Assembly (NCBI GenBank): GCA_018644935.1
Contig: JABGPL010000001.1
Location: 1-64,000, forward strand
Source of the DNA: Calditrichota bacterium
Lineage (GTDB): Bacteria; Electryoneota; AABM5-125-24; Hatepunaeales; Hatepunaeaceae
Length of the DNA stretch: 64,000 nt
Reading direction: 5' to 3'
In this document: positions 9,836 through 20,309 of the stretch, one piece after another
Layout: the number at the start of each line of letters is the position of its first letter
Position numbering within the stretch: the first letter of the stretch is position 1
Notes under the pieces: generated by a model
The model's database searches: none
Told to the model about the DNA's origin: nothing
Seen by the model: only the letters and a program-made list of their open reading frames with translations
Made by a program: the position numbers and the translations under genes

Positions 9836-11293
9836 CTATTTACGCCAAAAATGTCGGCTGAATAAAACCATCACAGTAAAGACTTCCAGTCGACCAAGCA
9901 TCATGAGCATCACAAGAATCCACTTCACAGTCGATGGGAAATGACCAAAATCATCTGTTGGTCCAACATCCCCAAGTCCTGGACCGATATTGGAGAGACA
10001 GGCAATTGAAGCTCCAAAAGAAGTAACAATATCAATATCAAAGGCTGAAATTATAGCCGTAGAAATCAGTAGAATCAACATAAATGCTAGAATAAAAGAT
10101 AGCACATTCCTGACAATCCCCTCATCGACTAACACATGCCCTATTCTTAAAGGTAAGACCGCCTGAGGATGAATTAATCTCTTTAACTCTACTATAATCT
10201 GACGAAAAACGATCATAATCCTGACAACCTTCGGACCACCACCTGTTGAACCCGCCATTCCACCGACCAACATCAAGCTCACCAATAAAACCTGAGCAAA
10301 ACCACCCCACAGCTCCCAATCGGCTGCACCATATCCAGTTGTAGTAATAATCGCAATAACATGAAAGAGAGACTGACGGAAGCTTTCCTCTACGCTATTA
10401 AATTGTTGATGTATTAGATTATTTGCAAAAAGAACTAACGAGAAAATCCCAATTAAGACCACATAAACTCTAAATTCTCGGCTTTTCCAGTAGAATCCTG
10501 GTTTGCCCTTGAGTAATCTGAAATGTAATGCAAAGTTTGTTCCGGCGATAAACATAAAGATGATAATCACATAGTGAATAAATCTGCTGTCAAAAGCTGC
10601 GATACTCGCTGTATGAGTTGAAAATCCACCGGTTGCCATAGTACCAAAAGTATGGCATGCAGCATCAAACCATGTCATCCCTCCGATCCAGAGCAATATA
10701 AATTCTATCGCGCTGATCAGCACATACACACCCCATAAAATTGAGGCGGTCGTCTTAATTCGTGGGGTTAATTTATCCTTAACCGGACCGGGAAATTCCG
10801 CACGGTACAACTGCATTCCACCAACACCGAGCAATGGAAGAATTGCAAGCGAAAGCAGAATAATGCCCATTCCACCGATCCAATGAGTCAGACTTCTCCA
10901 GAAAAGCAGCCCTTTCGGGAGTGATTCAATTAATAAATGTGGTCCAAGTATCGACGAACCAGTTGTCGAGAAACCTGACATTGATTCAAAAACACAATCT
11001 GTAAAATTTGGAATAGCACCTGATAGATAGAAAGGCAGTGCACCTGCAAATGCCATGGCGAGCCAGCCAAACGTTACAACTGCAAAACCGCTTCTGAGGT
11101 TGATATCTCTTTTCTTACGTCCCTGCAGGAACATCATACCACCAACAACAACCACAATCAGAATTGATTGAACAAAGGCAATAGTGTCCCCTTCCTGGTA
11201 AACCAAACTAACCAGCAAAGGAAATATTAACATTGCTGCGACAAACAACATTATCGCGCCGACAAGTGATATTATTTTTTGCGGATTTAGCAT
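9836..11293 (-). CDS. trkH: Potassium uptake protein TrkH family
   Basis: Multi-TM; FESMSGFSTTGSS selectivity-loop motifs, MATGGFSTH, TTTGYGAADWE; directly after trkA. Confidence 0.92.
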   Translation of the reverse strand: MLNPQKIISLVGAIMLFVAAMLIFPLLVSLVYQEGDTIAFVQSILIVVVVGGMMFLQGRKKRDINLRSGFAVVTFGWLAMAFAGALPFYLSGAIPNFTDCVFESMSGFSTTGSSILGPHLLIESLPKGLLFWRSLTHWIGGMGIILLSLAILPLLGVGGMQLYRAEFPGPVKDKLTPRIKTTASILWGVYVLISAIEFILLWIGGMTWFDAACHTFGTMATGGFSTHTASIAAFDSRFIHYVIIIFMFIAGTNFALHFRLLKGKPGFYWKSREFRVYVVLIGIFSLVLFANNLIHQQFNSVEESFRQSLFHVIAIITTTGYGAADWELWGGFAQVLLVSLMLVGGMAGSTGGGPKVVRIMIVFRQIIVELKRLIHPQAVLPLRIGHVLVDEGIVRNVLSFILAFMLILLISTAIISAFDIDIVTSFGASIACLSNIGPGLGDVGPTDDFGHFPSTVKWILVMLMMLGRLEVFTVMVLFSRHFWRK

Positions 11294-11294
11294 T

Positions 11295-12644
11295 CTATCG
11301 GAACAACTTCTCCAATTCAGGTATTGTATCCGGGATACAGAAAGCTACGAGGGTGTCTCCAGCATAGATCACTGAGTCGCCTTCAGCCACAACAACCTCA
11401 CCGAGATGTTCAATTGCGCCGATAATTGCTCCCTTTGGGAAGGAAGTTTCTTTTAGCTTCAGTCCTGCAGCTTTTGATCCAGCAGCAACCAGGAATTCAA
11501 CAATATCAGCCTCTATTCCTCTCAATGTCGCTACCGCAAGTATTCTGGCTCCGAGCAAGTGTTTGAGAATTGCATCTGAAGTTAGTATCAACTCGTTTAC
11601 TGCCGCATCTAAACCAATAGCCCGGGCGATAGGCGAATATTCAGGTTTTGTACTCAAGGTTATCGTCCGCGGAACACGCATATGCCTTGCAAAAAGACTC
11701 GTTACTATATTATTCTCATCATCGTCGCTGAGAGCGGCAAACACACCCATTTCCTCAATACCCTCCATCACCATCAGATCGATATCCATCTCTTCATCAC
11801 CACGAACTACAATTGTATTTTCCAACGTTTCTGCAGCAATTTGTGACCTGTCTTTGTCACTTTCAATCAATTTGATGTTAAATCTCTTGTCCTGCTCAAG
11901 CCTTCCTGCGACAAGTCTTCCAACCAAGCCACCACCGAGTAGCATTACATCAAATGAAACATTCCCAGATTTCCCAGCCATTTGGAAAACCCGGTCCAGA
12001 TTGCGTTGATGTGTCATTATGTATATTGTATCATCCGGAAGAATCACATCCGTACCGGAGGGAATAATTGTCTCTGCTCCTCTGCCAATAGCGACAATCC
12101 GTAGAGAAATATCTGGATATTGAGGAGTCAATGCCATTAGTGGCTTTTTAATAATATCCGAGTTTGAGGTGATCTTGAAACCAACCAGCATCATTTTGCC
12201 ACCAGCGCATTCAACAATATCTACAGCTTGATGGTAGCGAATCATTCTCTCTACTTCTCGTGCTGCTTCGAGCTCAGGGTGAATTATCTGATCAATACCA
12301 AGCTCGGCGAGATTGATCGGGACATCGGGACTAGAGTATTCCTGGTTGCGAACTCGAGCAATACGTGTTTTTGCTCCGAGTTGTTTTGCTAATACACAAG
12401 CAACGATATTCACTTCGTCAATTGAGGTGACTGCTATCAATAGGTCTGCATCATCTACACCAGCTTCAAGGAGTGTCTTAATTGATGTTCCACTTCCACG
12501 AATCGCCATAACATCAAGACTGCCAGCAGCCCTGTCCACCAGACTCTGTTTGCGGTCAATAATCGAAACATCATATTCCTGCCAGGAAAGAGTTTTGGCA
12601 AGATGCAGCCCAACAACTCCGGCACCAACAATTACGATTTTCAA
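11295..12644 (-). CDS. trkA: Trk system potassium uptake protein TrkA
   Basis: Two RCK_N Rossmann domains (MKIVIVGAGVVGLHLAKTLS; VMLLGGGLVGRLVAGRLE) with TrkA_C domains. Confidence 0.92.
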   Translation of the reverse strand: MKIVIVGAGVVGLHLAKTLSWQEYDVSIIDRKQSLVDRAAGSLDVMAIRGSGTSIKTLLEAGVDDADLLIAVTSIDEVNIVACVLAKQLGAKTRIARVRNQEYSSPDVPINLAELGIDQIIHPELEAAREVERMIRYHQAVDIVECAGGKMMLVGFKITSNSDIIKKPLMALTPQYPDISLRIVAIGRGAETIIPSGTDVILPDDTIYIMTHQRNLDRVFQMAGKSGNVSFDVMLLGGGLVGRLVAGRLEQDKRFNIKLIESDKDRSQIAAETLENTIVVRGDEEMDIDLMVMEGIEEMGVFAALSDDDENNIVTSLFARHMRVPRTITLSTKPEYSPIARAIGLDAAVNELILTSDAILKHLLGARILAVATLRGIEADIVEFLVAAGSKAAGLKLKETSFPKGAIIGAIEHLGEVVVAEGDSVIYAGDTLVAFCIPDTIPELEKLFR

Positions 12645-12683
12645 CTTTTTGTTCTCCCGTAAATCACAGTGTGACAGTTCCCT

Positions 12684-13967
12684 TTAATTTGTTGCTGTGA
12701 CAACTGTTTGTCCATGCATATATGGTCTTAATACCGGAGGAATTGCAAGCGAGCCCTCTTCGGTCTGGTATGTTTCCAACAGAGCTACTAAAAGGCGTGA
12801 GGTTGCTAATCCCGAACCGTTTAAAATGTGTGGAAAACGTGCTTTCCCTCCCCCTTTCGGGCGATACTTTATTCCAGCTCGTCGCGATTGAAATTCACCA
12901 CAATTGCTTATTGAAGATGCTTCGACCCATTTTCCTCCATCCGCTGGTGCCCATATTTCTATGTCGCAGCAAACCTTTGAATTAAAAGTAAGATCACCGC
13001 TGCATAACTGCAGAATTCTATAAGGTAATTCAAGTCTTCTCAAAATCTCTTCAGCGTGCCCAATCATCTCTTCCCACACTTCGTCTGCTTCCTCAGGTCT
13101 CTCAAAACGGACTAACTCTACCTTGTTAAATTGATGTGTTCTTAGAAATCCTCTTGTGGTGCTGCCGTACGCCCCTCCTTCTCGTCTGAAACATGGAGAA
13201 TAAGCTGCAAATTTCAGAGGCAAATCCTCTTCATTGAGAATTTCACCACGATACTGATTAACTAGTGTCACCTCAGCCGTTGGAATGAGGAACAGATCTT
13301 CCTTTTCACACAAATACATATCATCTTCGAGTTTTGGTATTTGACCAGAACCCAACATACTGTCTCTGTTTGCCATAAGTGGTGTTAACATTTCAGTATA
13401 TCCATGCTCTACCGTCTGAACATCAAGCATGAAATTGATTAAAGCTCTTTCAAGCAGAGCTCCTGCATTCCGCCAGAGCGGAAAACCTGAACCAGCTATC
13501 TTCCCACCACGGGTAAAGTCAAGCATTCCAAGTCGATTTGCGACATCAAGATGATCATTGAGCTCAAAGTCAAAGGTTGGAATTTCCCCCCAGTTCCTTT
13601 TGACAACGTTATCCGCTTCAGATTTTCCGATGGGGGTTAAATCTGATGGTATATTTGGCCAACTTAACAGCAACTGTCGAAGATTTTGATCCAACTCCCT
13701 TTCTTCCTCTTCGCCAGCTTTCATGTCTTTACCCAATTGCCTCATCTCCGTCTCAAGATCAGACGATTCTTCCTTTGCCTTTCGTTTCTGACCAATTTGT
13801 TTAGAAACTGAGTTCCGCATTTGGCGCATTTCATCAAGTTTTTGCGTAATCTCTCTCTTCTTTTGATCCATCTCAAGCAATTCATCGAGATTAAAATCCG
13901 GTTCACGTCGCGACATCCCTTCCAGAAATTGTTCGGGATTGTTGCGAATTTCCCTTAAATCATGCAT
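12684..13967 (-). CDS. serS: Seryl-tRNA synthetase
   Basis: MHDLREIRNNPEQFLEGMSRR, coiled-coil arm, class II motifs including FRREGGAYGSTTRGFLRTHQF and NGSGLATSRLLVALLE. Confidence 0.97.
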   Translation of the reverse strand: MHDLREIRNNPEQFLEGMSRREPDFNLDELLEMDQKKREITQKLDEMRQMRNSVSKQIGQKRKAKEESSDLETEMRQLGKDMKAGEEEERELDQNLRQLLLSWPNIPSDLTPIGKSEADNVVKRNWGEIPTFDFELNDHLDVANRLGMLDFTRGGKIAGSGFPLWRNAGALLERALINFMLDVQTVEHGYTEMLTPLMANRDSMLGSGQIPKLEDDMYLCEKEDLFLIPTAEVTLVNQYRGEILNEEDLPLKFAAYSPCFRREGGAYGSTTRGFLRTHQFNKVELVRFERPEEADEVWEEMIGHAEEILRRLELPYRILQLCSGDLTFNSKVCCDIEIWAPADGGKWVEASSISNCGEFQSRRAGIKYRPKGGGKARFPHILNGSGLATSRLLVALLETYQTEEGSLAIPPVLRPYMHGQTVVTATN

Positions 13968-14015
13968 TTTTATTATGCCTTAATAAGTTGTTTACTTTAA
14001 CGATGACAAATTAAA

Positions 14016-15455
14016 TCAAGCTCTTTCCCCAAGGAAGACCTTTTTCACAGTCAGAATGATTATTCTCAAATCAAGTGCCAGGGACATATGGTTCATGTAA
14101 AACAAATCATATCTGGTTTTGTCCTTTACATCTTCAAAAGTCTCGTCATATTTATGTCTGACCTGCGCCCAACCGGTTATACCAGGTCGGATTCTTAACC
14201 GACGTTCATACAGAGGGATTTTTGTCTTAAAATCTTCTACAAATTTCTTTCGTTCTGGTCGAGGTCCAACAATTGACATATCCCCTTTCAGAACATTAAA
14301 GAATTGCGGGATCTCGTCGATATGAGTGTTACGCATAAATCGACCAAATTTCGTAATTCGAGGATCATTTTTAACAGCCCATACCGCCCCAGATTTCTTC
14401 TCCGCATCCTGAACCATTGATCGGAATTTATATAAATAAAATTCCTCCCCTTCCCGACCTACTCGTTTCTGTTTGTAAAAAACACTTCCGGGTGAACTAA
14501 GTTTAATAGCTAATGCCATGAAAGGCAAGGTTAAGCCAACTATAATAACCCAGAAAAACGCTGTTATCAAATCGCTGATTCTTTTAACGATCCTGACATG
14601 CAAAGGGGCAAATTGTGTAATCACCTCAACAAGAGGCAGCCCGTGAATCTCGACTGTATCGACAAGTCCAATTACCATCTGGTAATAATTTGCCACGATC
14701 ATCATTCTAACACGATGCTTGACACATCGATCGAATACAGCGAGGATGGCGTCATTTGATTGTCGTTCGGGTGCAACGAACACCCATTCAATACTTTGCT
14801 CTTCTATGATTTGGGATAGGTCGTCAATCCCTCCCAAAATTTTCGATTTAGCTTTTCTTGCTTTTGTCTGTTGAATACCTGATGGATTTATACCCTCTTC
14901 AGTTTCTATACTGGCATTATGTTCAGGAAACTCGTGATCGACAAATCCTTTAATCTTGAATCCCCATACCGGGAAATCTTCAAGCTGCTGAAATAACCTC
15001 TTACCGACATCAGTATATCCCACAATTAACGCATTTCCAAGACCTGCACCCTTAATTCTCAGATACCGTTGCCATGTACGAATCAATGTTCTGCTTAATG
15101 ATCCAAAAATATATATGACAATACCGTAAATTAACAACTTAATCTTCGTAAAACCAATAAAATCCTCAGTGTCAAAGGTAATCAGAAAGATAAATAGCAC
15201 ACCCCAGAAAACTGTTTTTGAAACTTTAATCATTTCATCAAACCGGGAAAGTGCAACCGGAGTTTTATACATACCACGTATCAGAAACACAATCCACCAG
15301 AAAACAGTCAATACCAACATCGGCCAAAAGATGGTAACGGGTAAAGATGTGCGGGATAAATCCGCTTCTATAGGAACTGTGTAAATTGCCATGAATCCAA
15401 GTGATGCACTAATCGCATCCACTATTAACAAGGAAATTATGATTAAGGTATTCAT
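14016..15455 (-). CDS. Polyprenyl-phosphate sugar-1-phosphate transferase (WcaJ/WbaP-like)
   Basis: N-terminal TM helices, CoA-binding-like domain, C-terminal FYKQKRVGREGEEFYLYKFRSM...DEIPQFFNVLKGDMSIVGPRP. Confidence 0.93.
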   Translation of the reverse strand: MNTLIIISLLIVDAISASLGFMAIYTVPIEADLSRTSLPVTIFWPMLVLTVFWWIVFLIRGMYKTPVALSRFDEMIKVSKTVFWGVLFIFLITFDTEDFIGFTKIKLLIYGIVIYIFGSLSRTLIRTWQRYLRIKGAGLGNALIVGYTDVGKRLFQQLEDFPVWGFKIKGFVDHEFPEHNASIETEEGINPSGIQQTKARKAKSKILGGIDDLSQIIEEQSIEWVFVAPERQSNDAILAVFDRCVKHRVRMMIVANYYQMVIGLVDTVEIHGLPLVEVITQFAPLHVRIVKRISDLITAFFWVIIVGLTLPFMALAIKLSSPGSVFYKQKRVGREGEEFYLYKFRSMVQDAEKKSGAVWAVKNDPRITKFGRFMRNTHIDEIPQFFNVLKGDMSIVGPRPERKKFVEDFKTKIPLYERRLRIRPGITGWAQVRHKYDETFEDVKDKTRYDLFYMNHMSLALDLRIIILTVKKVFLGERA

Positions 15456-15460
15456 CAGAT

Positions 15461-16639
15461 TTACTTCACCAAATCTTGTTCGGTAACTATTTCTGCTGAA
15501 GACTTCAGTGCTTTTCCAATCACCTTCATCACATCCTTTACCTCTAACTGATCCATACAGCGAATATTGTCAAAAATGCAATTTTTGAAACTGCTAAAAT
15601 AACATGGACTGCAGGGAAGATTTGTATTTGCCGAAAAGCAATTTTTTCCGGGTGGAAGCTTTAGTCGATAACCCGTTGGTCCAAAAATCCCTATCGTCGG
15701 CACACCGAGAGCGCCAGCAATGTGCAAAGGTCCAGTATCATTGGTGATTACAAACTTGGCTTCATTCATAATCGCAGCAGCAATGCGCAAATCATGTTCT
15801 CCTGACCAGTCTAGTGGAAAACTCCTTCTGTTGGTGTGGCCATTCCCCCACCCATCTTTATTTAAGAGCCCATCAACTCTCTTTTTCACATCCTGACAAA
15901 CAACAATATCTGATTTCCCGCCCATAATAACCACTGGTGTTTCATGCTCATTTTGTATTTTAAAAATAAGATTAGCAAACTTCTCTGAATCCCACCTTCT
16001 AACCATTTCCTTAGAATTCGGATTAACTCCCCCTCCCGGCATTACAACCGCAAAATTGTGGGATTTCAGCTCAGAAAGCTCCAGAATCCGCATGGCTTCC
16101 GCACTCTCAGACTCCTGGATATACCATTCATAGTGCAAATTATCAAGCCCATGAGTTTTGATGGACTTCCCGCTCAATTTGTTTGCAGCTAGATCTGCGA
16201 GCTCCCAGGCAGTCAATGCAGAATGTCTCTCCTCATCGAGAGGTATTGAATTCTCAGAACCATTAATGAAGTTTCCAGCATTGGCTGCTGACCGAAACTT
16301 GAAAGTTTTGGTAATCCCGAATGCTCTCACGAATGTGTGGATCTTTAGATTGGAGTGAAATACAACGGCAGCATCATAGTTTTTACCACGCAGCTTTTTT
16401 ACAAGCCTTACAAGCGGCACCACAGATTTTATCCCAGGATCAAAAAAAAACCTGTTCGATTCAACATATATCTGATCAAATCTTGGATTTGAAACAACAG
16501 CTGGAGCAGCCCAATCGGTAGTTAGAAGATCAATCATCGCATCGGGAAATCCATCACGAAGCCTTTTAATTGCAGGAGTGATGATCACCAAATCTCCGAG
16601 AGCATGGAGCTTTACTACCAGCAACTTCATATTGCGCAT
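15461..16639 (-). CDS. Glycosyltransferase family 9 (ADP-heptosyltransferase-like)
   Basis: KLLVVKLHALGDLVIITPAIKRLRDGFP; FVITNDTGPLHIAGALGVPTIGIFGPT. Confidence 0.88.
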   Translation of the reverse strand: MRNMKLLVVKLHALGDLVIITPAIKRLRDGFPDAMIDLLTTDWAAPAVVSNPRFDQIYVESNRFFFDPGIKSVVPLVRLVKKLRGKNYDAAVVFHSNLKIHTFVRAFGITKTFKFRSAANAGNFINGSENSIPLDEERHSALTAWELADLAANKLSGKSIKTHGLDNLHYEWYIQESESAEAMRILELSELKSHNFAVVMPGGGVNPNSKEMVRRWDSEKFANLIFKIQNEHETPVVIMGGKSDIVVCQDVKKRVDGLLNKDGWGNGHTNRRSFPLDWSGEHDLRIAAAIMNEAKFVITNDTGPLHIAGALGVPTIGIFGPTGYRLKLPPGKNCFSANTNLPCSPCYFSSFKNCIFDNIRCMDQLEVKDVMKVIGKALKSSAEIVTEQDLVK

Positions 16640-16685
16640 ATCTGCTTTAAACCATTATCTAACAGAAAAAATGACACGATCAACT

Positions 16686-17681
16686 TCACCTTTTTGGCCG
16701 TAACCTTCGATCAAAATACCCCGGCTGTACCAAGGATCTAATCGAATAAACATAACCGGATATTTTCTGATTCATCTGATCATCTCTTTTTCGGAAAAAA
16801 GTAACAATAAATCTCAGAAACAACATCTTTATCCAGATCCATCTCGATAACTCGGCAGAAAACCATCTGAGATGCTTCTTCATAAATAAATACCGGCTCC
16901 AATTGGCCGCTGCCATTGAAACTGACTTTATTGAATCTGTGCTGCATCCGCCTATGTGTTTGACCCTTGCGTCAGGTTGATAAACCACTTTCCAGCCAGA
17001 CTTGAATAGTCTGTAGCAAAGGTCCTCTTCCTCAGAGTATAAGAAATAATCCTCATCAAAACCACCAATATCAGAAATCAAATTGCACCTAATCATCATA
17101 GCAGCACCTAGCACCCGATCAACTTCTATTGGTACTTTCACAAGTTTTGAGTTTATTACGACCTTTCCAGATATCCTATTCACGGGAACAAATCTCATCA
17201 AACCCAATGCGGATAAGGAGGAAGTCAATAGTGTCGTAAAATGGAAATAGGAGAGCTCAGTCTTTCCGTTATCACCAATAATTGCAGGGGCAACACAACC
17301 AACTTCAGGGTGTGTTCTTAAATAGTCGCATAATATTGCAATACAATCGGGTGCGACTTCAGAATCCGGATTGAGGAAAAAAATCCATTCCCCCGCAGAA
17401 GCTGCAATACCCAAATTATTACCGGCACCAAACCCACTATTTACATCATTCTTAACAAGCAAAACCGATGGAAATTGTTCTGAAATCAACTCGCATGTAT
17501 TGTCTGTGGAACAGTTATCAACAACAATTATTTTGATATTATCAATAGAGCCAATGCTTAGAAGTGAATTCAGACATTGCTCTGTCTCGTTTGCTGAGTT
17601 ATATGAAACAATCACAATCGAACCCAGATAATTTGATTTTATGGCTGTATTCGATTCTGTTTTTTGCTCAATCATCAGCAA
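16686..17681 (-). CDS. Glycosyltransferase family 2
   Basis: IVSYNSANETEQCLNSL...VVDNCSTDNT...FFLNPDSEV...GGFDEDYFLYSEEEDLCYR. Confidence 0.9.
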   Translation of the reverse strand: MLMIEQKTESNTAIKSNYLGSIVIVSYNSANETEQCLNSLLSIGSIDNIKIIVVDNCSTDNTCELISEQFPSVLLVKNDVNSGFGAGNNLGIAASAGEWIFFLNPDSEVAPDCIAILCDYLRTHPEVGCVAPAIIGDNGKTELSYFHFTTLLTSSLSALGLMRFVPVNRISGKVVINSKLVKVPIEVDRVLGAAMMIRCNLISDIGGFDEDYFLYSEEEDLCYRLFKSGWKVVYQPDARVKHIGGCSTDSIKSVSMAAANWSRYLFMKKHLRWFSAELSRWIWIKMLFLRFIVTFFRKRDDQMNQKISGYVYSIRSLVQPGYFDRRLRPKR

Positions 17682-18975
17682 GAACCTGTTTATATAGTCT
17701 GAAATATTGCTTCGCTGTTTTATTTAAATCCATTCTCTTTCGAGCGTACTTAATACAGTTTGATGCATAAACTCCTTGATTGGTTATGATATTAATCGCG
17801 TTTTCATAGGATGCCGGTGAATTCCGATCTACGACACAACCTATCCCCCATTTATCAATCTCACGAGTCAAATCAGTGCCAACCTCCTGTTCTGCAATCA
17901 ATGGTATTCCGGACCCGAGGTATTCAGCAAATTTTACCGGCCAGACCGACCAGTCAGCAGCGGGCGTAAGTCCAAGCAATAACGCCAGATCTGCCCTGGC
18001 GATACGAGCTGCCATCTCAGAAGGTTTTGAAGCGTCAATTGAAAAGTCTTCTTTTGCAATCCCGGATTGCACAAGCCGGTGTCTAATAAATTCGTGGTTC
18101 TGATTGGTTAACAGCTGAAGCCTCAAATTGGGAATAATACATTTCAGATGTTTGAAGTGTTGCGCAACCCTCTCCGGTGGATACCAGGTTGAATCCATTT
18201 TTTCACCTGTAAATAACAGCACAGGTGATGTGGAGTCAGCCTTTTTCTGAATCTTCCGTGCTAAAATCGCCTCGTGGTTAAACTCCTCGATATTTCCTCT
18301 GTTCGGAACAAAAACCACCTTTTTTGCCCCTGCTGAAAAAAACTGCTCTCTAAAATACGGAACAACAGTAATTACCGCATCACAGTTTCTAAATAAATAC
18401 CCCTCAACCTTCTTCCAGAATTTATAAGTTCCCGACCCCTTCTTTATCACATTATTCAATACAAATTCCTCCGGCAATGGTCCTCGAGGATCGAAAATGT
18501 GTTTGGAATGAGTAATTTTTGCTGATAGGTTTGCCAGAATACTCGCGAAATAACTACGAGAATGCAATATGTTGATTCTTGCAGATAAAATTTCATATAA
18601 AATTATTGGTAAGCAAAAAAGTAATCCGAATACTTCAAGAAACCAGGGCCATACCGGTTTTGCTATAAGGGGACGTAATCTAAGTTCAACGCCAGCTCTG
18701 AGCAAGTCGCTCTTTAACAATTTCCATTCTTTTCCTCGCCTGATCAGGGAAACTGGATTTACAAAACTAAGAAGTCTGATTATCTCTAAATTTGCAGAAG
18801 AATACGGCGCTGAGTTATCCTCTACAGTGTAAATTTGGTGCATATTCGAGAGCATCTTTTGTACTTGACTGCGAAGTATCCCGCTCTGCAAGAGATTCTC
18901 GCTGTAAATTACGTATAGGAGCCGGATCGATTTCCCAGATTGCCTAATCATTGATTGTGAAGAGGGCACAAGCAT
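17668..18975 (-). CDS. Glycosyltransferase (GT4-like)
   Basis: GT-B-type layout: HSRSYFASILANLSAK..., FDPRGPLPEE, VPNRGNIEEF; C-terminal KFAEYLGSGIPLIAEQEVG. Confidence 0.75.
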   Translation of the reverse strand: MLVPSSQSMIRQSGKSIRLLYVIYSENLLQSGILRSQVQKMLSNMHQIYTVEDNSAPYSSANLEIIRLLSFVNPVSLIRRGKEWKLLKSDLLRAGVELRLRPLIAKPVWPWFLEVFGLLFCLPIILYEILSARINILHSRSYFASILANLSAKITHSKHIFDPRGPLPEEFVLNNVIKKGSGTYKFWKKVEGYLFRNCDAVITVVPYFREQFFSAGAKKVVFVPNRGNIEEFNHEAILARKIQKKADSTSPVLLFTGEKMDSTWYPPERVAQHFKHLKCIIPNLRLQLLTNQNHEFIRHRLVQSGIAKEDFSIDASKPSEMAARIARADLALLLGLTPAADWSVWPVKFAEYLGSGIPLIAEQEVGTDLTREIDKWGIGCVVDRNSPASYENAINIITNQGVYASNCIKYARKRMDLNKTAKQYFRLYKQVLADD

Positions 18976-19038
18976 TCCCGAATATTCAGCACACTTCCTG
19001 CTTTAAACACTCTAAAAATCCAATATTTTGCACAAAGA

Positions 19039-20274
19039 TCATCTGGCAGCGTACAAATCCCCCTTTCTAATCAACAGCATTTCGGAGAATTTCATATTGA
19101 TCTTCCGTGTGTACAAGTACAATAAAACAATCCATGAAAATCCTTGCGATAAACTGAATGCAACCGCAGCCCCTTTTATTCCAAAGGTAGGAATTAAAGT
19201 CAGATTCAACCCGAAAAAAAGCAAAAAAGCAGAGATTGCTATGCTAATAAGATAGAAGAATTCACTTTTTAGTAAATGATATCTCATCACCAGTCTTGAC
19301 TGTGAAAGGAAGACAAAACCTGGTATCAAAATCAGTAATACAACGTAGCTGTTCAGAAACTCATACCCTATTACGTTACGTATCAGGAACCAACTCCCAA
19401 ATACAATCACAATTCCAGATAATATCGCAAAGTTTAATGTTAGTCTCAAAAACAAAGCAGATGGAGTATTTGGAGACGTTGGTATCTTACGCGTCCAAAA
19501 GATCATCCCGGATAGAGCCCATGCCAATCTGTGTGTGACTCCCCCGAGCACAATAGCAACAGAGTATTTCCCCACATCTTGAATTGTCAGGAAATATGCA
19601 ATAAAAATCAAATCCAGATGGATCGTTAAGGTTATAAACAATCTTACAACATAGGGCTTAAAGCCAGAAATGACAGATTTCAGCATCATGGGAATATTGA
19701 TCGTCATCTCATGACCGACAATAGACCAGGTTATAATAAGGAATATGAAACCCATTGCTGATAACACAAGAACCCAGGAACCTATTGCTGTCTCAGCTGA
19801 AAGTTCATTTCGACTTATAAAGAAAAGAACGAGGATCACGATGCCCAAAGATTTCAAAAGATAGGTCAGATAGGAGTAGAGTTTATGACCAAATGAATTG
19901 ACTATGCATTCATTTAAATCGAATATCATCAAGGGTATAACTGCAATAAATGCCATACCCCACAGGTTTGTACCAATTTCTGACAAGTTTTGATTTAGAC
20001 GATTTGTTAACAACAGGTGAGCTCCTGCTGATATCAATCCACCCCAAACAAACGCTACCAATAGATTATTCCCAATTATCATAAACTTATTGGCGGGATT
20101 GATGCGAACTATCGATGCATTTCCTGATGATATCCCTAATAAAGGAACAACACTAACAATAGTAGCTATTGAAACGATCAGCATAAAACTGCCAGTACCA
20201 ATTGAACCAACTGATTTGGCTATTAATACTATTGTAGCTGTCCAAAGTAGATAGATTGAGAGATGATCTCGCAT
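19039..20274 (-). CDS. Wzx-type polysaccharide flippase / oligosaccharide translocase
   Basis: About 10-12 hydrophobic helices; located within the polysaccharide cluster. Confidence 0.65.
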   Translation of the reverse strand: MRDHLSIYLLWTATIVLIAKSVGSIGTGSFMLIVSIATIVSVVPLLGISSGNASIVRINPANKFMIIGNNLLVAFVWGGLISAGAHLLLTNRLNQNLSEIGTNLWGMAFIAVIPLMIFDLNECIVNSFGHKLYSYLTYLLKSLGIVILVLFFISRNELSAETAIGSWVLVLSAMGFIFLIITWSIVGHEMTINIPMMLKSVISGFKPYVVRLFITLTIHLDLIFIAYFLTIQDVGKYSVAIVLGGVTHRLAWALSGMIFWTRKIPTSPNTPSALFLRLTLNFAILSGIVIVFGSWFLIRNVIGYEFLNSYVVLLILIPGFVFLSQSRLVMRYHLLKSEFFYLISIAISAFLLFFGLNLTLIPTFGIKGAAVAFSLSQGFSWIVLLYLYTRKINMKFSEMLLIRKGDLYAAR

Positions 20275-20309
20275 CTAATTAACAACCAGATTAAATTTGC
20301 GAACTAAAA